Of a stretch of 20,053 nt of DNA, positions 17,901-20,053 are shown in pieces; within the stretch, counting starts at the first letter, position 1, and each line of letters starts with the position of its first letter. Origin of the DNA: Priapulus caudatus (Eukaryota; Priapulida; Priapulimorpha; Priapulimorphida; Priapulidae); the NCBI RefSeq assembly GCF_000485595.1, contig NW_014577171.1, forward strand, positions 201,254 to 221,306, given 5' to 3'. The notes under the pieces were generated by a model. It searched no databases. It worked only from the letters and a program-made list of their open reading frames with translations, and had not been told where the DNA came from. The position numbers and the translations under genes are program-made.

Positions 17901-18876
17901 TGCGGTGATCGACGGACGAGTTTTCGTTTATGAGCGAGCGATTCTCACACACACGCGCACACCTTTTCTTGCCAGCTCAAGCTGTTCAGCGAGCCGGCCA
18001 CGTTCACGAGATGCGCCAAACACTCTCGCCACCAGATGGTGACACTGGTCGATGAGGAATCTTCTTTCACGCGGTGGAAAGTGCTGTCGTTCGATCCCAT
18101 GTGGAGACTGGAGACTGAGGGGAAGCCGGTGAAGGTAAGCAAGCAAGCGCAGGTCGGCTACGTTAAGACGTCCGTGTTCCGAATACCGCCTTCATTCTCC
18201 TCTCTTGGTTTTGTAACGATGCGGCTTTCTTCTATTTATGTGTGCGTTCGTTTACAAATATTGCTGTATGTCTATACTCCTCACTGCAGGCCGGAGAAAA
18301 TGTAATCATCACGCATGTTCAGACCAACCAAAACCTTGCTATGGAAGAAAATGGAAAACTCATGTAAGTATTTTATGAATAAACATTGTATAATAGTTAA
18401 TGATATAGCACTGTGACATATAATGGGAAGGGAAGTGCACGGGAGTTAATCCAAATTAATAGTGGCTATTTATATACTAGATTTTTTTATTATAAGATAA
18501 GATAAAAACGGAAGGAGGTCAATGACCCTTTTGAGAATATGCACCCAAATCATAATGAGTAAAATGATTTTGCAAAGCTTTAAACTTCATGACAGTGATT
18601 ACAAATAATAGTGGCCATAATTTGCTTCATTGTATGTAATTGCGGCTGCATTTAATTTGCATATCAACTTTCTAAGAAAGTAATCTCATCAACTTACACT
18701 ATGCGCGCATCAATCACTCGTAGCCGCTGCAGATACTTCCGCGTGTACTCACACCCTGGTGGCTTCTCTCTCACAGGACAATGTTCGGACTCGAGTGCGA
18801 AATCTCGTCGCATAATTACCTGGATTGTCACAAAGCTGAGCTTTCTCAGAACCACTGGTTGTTTTTGACAGGTTGA
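8853..18876 (+). CDS. cfap161: CFAP161, cilia- and flagella-associated protein (7 exons)
   Basis: Spliced gene; coding exons 8853-8921, 16797-16886, 17115-17236, 17531-17705, 17976-18134, 18290-18363 and 18777-18876 join in phase to 262 codons. Seen: the family N-terminus VRVGNWNEE (10-18), LKDFLLKK and LLIQK in exon 2, HYGD and VVLVNNP (65-74), LRYGE (135-139), FTRCAKHSRHQ in exon 5, HVQTNQNLA (214-222) and HNYLDCHKAE...NHWLFLTG (242-262). These follow vertebrate CFAP161 in order and spacing. Known: CFAP161/FAP161 is a microtubule inner protein of axonemal doublets. The vertebrate protein is about 300 aa with some 36 residues after the NHW..(V/L)TG segment; here TGA follows at once. Either the tail is absent or a weak donor (G|GTTGAC at 18871/18872) joins an exon I could not find. 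Cytosolic/axonemal; no membrane segment. It is divergent from the ODF3-like gene. Confidence 0.9.
8972..9038. repeat. Perfect 20-bp inverted repeat (foldback)
   Basis: The arm CAGGAGTAAGATAATATAGG at 8972-8991 is matched exactly by its reverse complement at 9019-9038, with a 27-bp loop. It lies at the start of CFAP161 intron 1. It could be a tiny MITE or a hairpin in the nascent transcript. Confidence 0.85.
9067..9170. repeat. Tandem 37-bp repeat nested in an inverted repeat
   Basis: Two 35-bp copies differing by one base at 9074-9108 and 9111-9145 (AGTACTATAGCCCGCTTACA at the start of each). They are followed by CCAGCGGCTATAGTACTAGAGC, which is close to the reverse complement of the repeat ends. 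Outer arms are 9069-9085 and 9152-9168 with one mismatch. Confidence 0.85.
10293..10354. repeat. Four spaced copies of CTGTACTTT
   Basis: Copies start at 10293, 10309, 10325 and 10346 (periods 16, 16 and 21). A degenerate short tandem repeat within the U2-headed remnant. Confidence 0.6.
10579..10619 (-). pseudogene. U2 snRNA 5'-end fragment
   Basis: On the minus strand the sequence starts ATCGCTTCTCGCCTTTGTGG and continues through GGCTAAGATCAAAGTGTAGTATC. This matches the first ~40 nt of metazoan U2 snRNA with three single-base indels, including the GUAGUA branch-site recognition element and the stem I pairing GCC/GGC. The match stops abruptly after GTATC; there is no Sm site or stem III/IV after it. 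So it is a truncated copy and not a functional U2 gene. Confidence 0.8.
10620..11356. other. Intron sequence, no gene recognised
   Basis: Part of CFAP161 intron 1. AT-rich unique sequence to about 10900, then a GC-rich block to 11356 whose minus-strand frames (for example 10910-11371) have no recognisable domain. The composition suggests another decayed mobile element. Confidence 0.35.
11357..11657. other. GC-rich segment abutting the gap
   Basis: GC-rich sequence with long C and G runs (for example GACCACCCCCCCTG near 11456-11471). Open frames on both strands run straight into the N gap and are not supported as genes. Probably the edge of an unassembled repeat. Confidence 0.35.
11658..12553. 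other. Assembly gap
   Basis: 896 unresolved bases (N). Any open frame drawn through it is meaningless. Confidence 0.99.
12769..12858. repeat. Degenerate telomere-like (CCCTAA)n tract
   Basis: About nine CCCTAA-type hexamers in tandem, best at 12802-12858, with variants CCTAAT and CACTGA. Degenerate units also occur from 12769. This is the TTAGGG metazoan telomere type, here inside an intron 200 bp from the gap. TTAGGG-like words on the other strand are scattered at 15959-16094. Confidence 0.85.
12860..15147. other. Intron sequence, no gene recognised
   Basis: About 2.3 kb of CFAP161 intron 1. Several open frames of 60-160 codons exist on both strands at about 13630-14720, but none has a recognisable domain, and stops interrupt every long reading. 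It may be a decayed element. Confidence 0.35.
15148..15819. mobile_element. MITE-like non-autonomous DNA element
   Basis: Begins CAGTGGCGTGACC and ends (reverse complement) CAGGCGCGGATTT, with G-rich subterminal runs at both ends (14 or so G at about 15179-15194; GGGGGGGGCACGGGCC before 15790). The interior is AT-rich and holds an imperfect duplication around TTGCAGGCYAGA at about 15313 and 15490. The ends resemble hAT-like non-autonomous elements, but I see no 8-bp target duplication. Confidence 0.45.
15820..16796. other. Intron sequence, no gene recognised
   Basis: Last part of CFAP161 intron 1. AT-rich with scattered GTTAGGG words. A pyrimidine-rich run at about 16706-16745 lies upstream of exon 2. 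No coding exon seen. Confidence 0.45.
16797..16886 (+). CDS. cfap161: cfap161 exon 2
   Basis: Acceptor TATTTTTAG|GATAAA and donor AGCAAG|GTACAT, phase 0 on both sides, 30 codons (24-53). DKLKDFLLKKENGELLIQK corresponds to the charged helical segment after exon 1 in vertebrate CFAP161. Confidence 0.88.
17115..17236 (+). CDS. cfap161: cfap161 exon 3
   Basis: Acceptor CTTTATAG|GTAAAT and donor AGCAG|GTAAGC. Residues 54-93 plus two bases of codon 94. It carries TDGLVHYGDTVVLVN, matching the conserved HYGD segment. Confidence 0.88.
17531..17705 (+). CDS. cfap161: cfap161 exon 4
   Basis: Acceptor CGCTTCCAG|CGCC and a weaker donor GCAAAC|GTACGG. It completes codon 94 and encodes residues 95-152 with PCRVSGAV and LRYGEHFML, which align with the PCGLSAV and LRYGQ segments of CFAP161. 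Reading past the donor meets a stop at 17730, which supports the donor choice. The open frame at 17558-17767 is a shadow in another frame. Confidence 0.85.
17976..18134 (+). CDS. cfap161: cfap161 exon 5
   Basis: Acceptor TTTTCTTGCCAG|CTCAAG with a strong pyrimidine tract and donor GTGAAG|GTAAGC. It encodes 53 codons (153-205), including ATFTRCAKHSRHQ and WKVLSFDP, closely CFAP161-like. Confidence 0.9.
18290..18363 (+). CDS. cfap161: cfap161 exon 6
   Basis: Acceptor TCACTGCAG|GCCGGA and a perfect donor CTCAT|GTAAGT. It encodes residues 206-229 and two bases of codon 230, with VIITHVQTNQNLA matching the INHC(H/K)TN segment of the family. Confidence 0.9.
18364..18776 (+). other. cfap161: cfap161 intron 6
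   Basis: 413 bp, AT-rich, with a strong terminal pyrimidine tract GGCTTCTCTCTCACAG. No additional exon visible. Confidence 0.7.
18777..18876 (+). CDS. cfap161: cfap161 exon 7 (apparent terminal exon)
   Basis: Acceptor CTCTCTCACAG|GACA. It completes codon 230 and encodes residues 231-262, with CEISSHNYLDCHKAE and NHWLFLTG, then TGA at 18874-18876. If the donor-like G|GTTGAC were used the exon would end at 18871. AATAAA 270 bp downstream favours termination here. Confidence 0.8.
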
Positions 18877-19144
18877 CTTCTAATAAGTCTTTCTCGAATA
18901 CGTGTGACCGATGTTAACTGTGGGTTTTATCTAGTCCGTATCAGTTCACTGGGATAGAATACAGATGGCATGTACCTACTCGGCATTAATTCTGGACATA
19001 ACAAAAATATGAGAAAGACAAGCTAGCATTCATTTGATTAAACCTTGTGTGTGTTGAGGGTTTGTGAAATTCACGCTATGGAATATATTTAAAGATACGC
19101 ACCTTACCGTAGTGTGATTATACACGTTTTGACCGTTGTTCTGA

Positions 19145-19150
19145 AATAAA
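19145..19150 (+). promoter_or_regulatory. cfap161: Candidate poly(A) signal for cfap161
   Basis: AATAAA, 269 bp past the TGA at 18874-18876. A TATA/TG-rich repeat follows. It is the first canonical hexamer after the stop. Confidence 0.5.
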
Positions 19151-19210
19151 CGAAAAAAAGTTATTGAATAACAAATTACTTAGTATATATAATAAGTACA
19201 TAAGTATAAG

Positions 19211-19212
<2 letters not shown>

Positions 19213-19263
<51 letters not shown>

Positions 19264-19281
19264 CGTGCGTGCGTGCGTGTG

Positions 19282-19325
<44 letters not shown>

Positions 19326-19332
19326 TGTGTGT
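19213..19332. repeat. Compound (TA)n-(TG)n-(CGTG)n microsatellite
   Basis: TA repeats to about 19246, then TG, then a long GCGT tetranucleotide array to about 19327. Purine-pyrimidine alternation throughout. The Cys/Val/Arg-rich frame is an artefact. Confidence 0.93.
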
Positions 19333-19935
19333 ACAGTGTATATTATAATATGCGTGTGCGTGCGCGTGTGTGATGATGGACTGTCACTTCTGCTAGTTGT
19401 TCATACACAAATCCATGTTATAACTATTGCTGTTTGTTGGCGTGTGGGTGCGCGCAACGGTGTTAGACGTTATGTAGATTGACTATAACCCTGACTGTCC
19501 AGCGAATCTCACAGCCTTCACACACTGGAACGTAGGCTAGGTATGCGTTTCACATATATCTGCTATGTCTGTCGCGTTACACGTGTTTGCGTATTAACAC
19601 AGACTTGTCAAACACATGCTCTACATGTGAAAAAAGCGTCATTTCAAACATTCACGGGCAGAACGAGTTTCTGTCGACGTCCGCACATAATAGACAGCAA
19701 ACGCGAGTAGAATAAGGTGTTTGATGATGATTTCCAACGTAGCGAAATGGTGGAATTGTATGTTTCGTTTTTAATGGAAGCTATCCTTGAGGTTGCCGCT
19801 CGCAGTAACGAAGGACTCTTCCGGTTTTATCAGGAGTAAATGAAAAAAAAAAAAAATTTATTTTTATTCACTTCTGTTTTTTATGTATAGTAGACTAGTA
19901 GATGTTTCCTTGTAATGATAATACACGGTCGAATA
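19333..19935. other. Downstream intergenic stretch, no gene seen
   Basis: No exon with CFAP161 C-terminal similarity or any other gene was found. An A run at about 19843-19857 is followed by AT-rich sequence. Confidence 0.4.
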
Positions 19936-20053
19936 ATAGACGTGTGTGTGTTATGATACACGAGCGTGCGCGCGTGTGTGCGTTTGTGTTCATGTGTGTG
20001 CGTTTGTGCGCGTGTGTAAGTTCGTTCGTGCATGAGTGTTGGTGAACGCGCGT
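19936..20053. repeat. GT/GCGT-rich repeat at window end
   Basis: Degenerate (TG)n with CGCG and GTTTGTG units, continuing to the edge of the window. Confidence 0.8.

Noticed and set aside
19742-19800. Possible last CFAP161 exon after an acceptor-like AACGTAG
   Set aside because: The in-phase reading meets a stop within about a dozen codons and does not resemble the CFAP161 C-terminal tail.
1-20053. CRISPR array, bacterial operon or prophage
   Set aside because: The spliced genes, microsatellites and telomere-like repeat are eukaryotic; no spaced direct-repeat array is present.

Overview
This is a fragment of an animal nuclear genome. It has spliced genes with GT/AG introns, long dinucleotide microsatellites, transposon remnants, a degenerate CCCTAA (TTAGGG-type) telomere-like tract and an assembly gap of N. 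Both recognisable genes encode proteins of motile cilia or sperm flagella, so the organism builds motile axonemes. The TTAGGG-type repeat and the absence of obvious vertebrate repeats suggest a non-arthropod, probably aquatic invertebrate; I cannot name the species.

Layout. Positions 1-5600 are intergenic and dominated by simple repeats: a CT tract at the start, CA-rich blocks at 1105-1320, 1926-2556 and 2690-2890, then GT-rich blocks at 3768-3900 and 4557-4776. I found no convincing exon there. Positions 5990-8368 (minus strand) hold a complete five-exon gene for an ODF3/CIMAP1-type SHIPPO-repeat protein (252 aa). Positions 8369-8852 are a 484-bp intergenic region between divergent start codons, with a consensus RFX X-box and forkhead-type motifs. 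Positions 8853-18876 (plus strand) hold a seven-exon CFAP161 gene (262 aa as read). Its 7.9-kb first intron contains foldback repeats, a GC-rich probable retroelement remnant headed by the first 41 nt of a U2 snRNA, an N gap, the telomere-like tract and a MITE-like element. Positions 18877-20053 hold a poly(A) signal and more TA/TG/CGTG repeats.

How the genes fit together. CFAP161 is an axonemal microtubule inner protein, and ODF3/CIMAP1 proteins are SHIPPO-repeat proteins tied to sperm and ciliary microtubules. The head-to-head arrangement around a consensus X-box suggests one bidirectional RFX/FOXJ1-type ciliary promoter for both. The exon models were assembled by hand from splice signals, reading phase and remembered family similarity; all exon phases join without a break.
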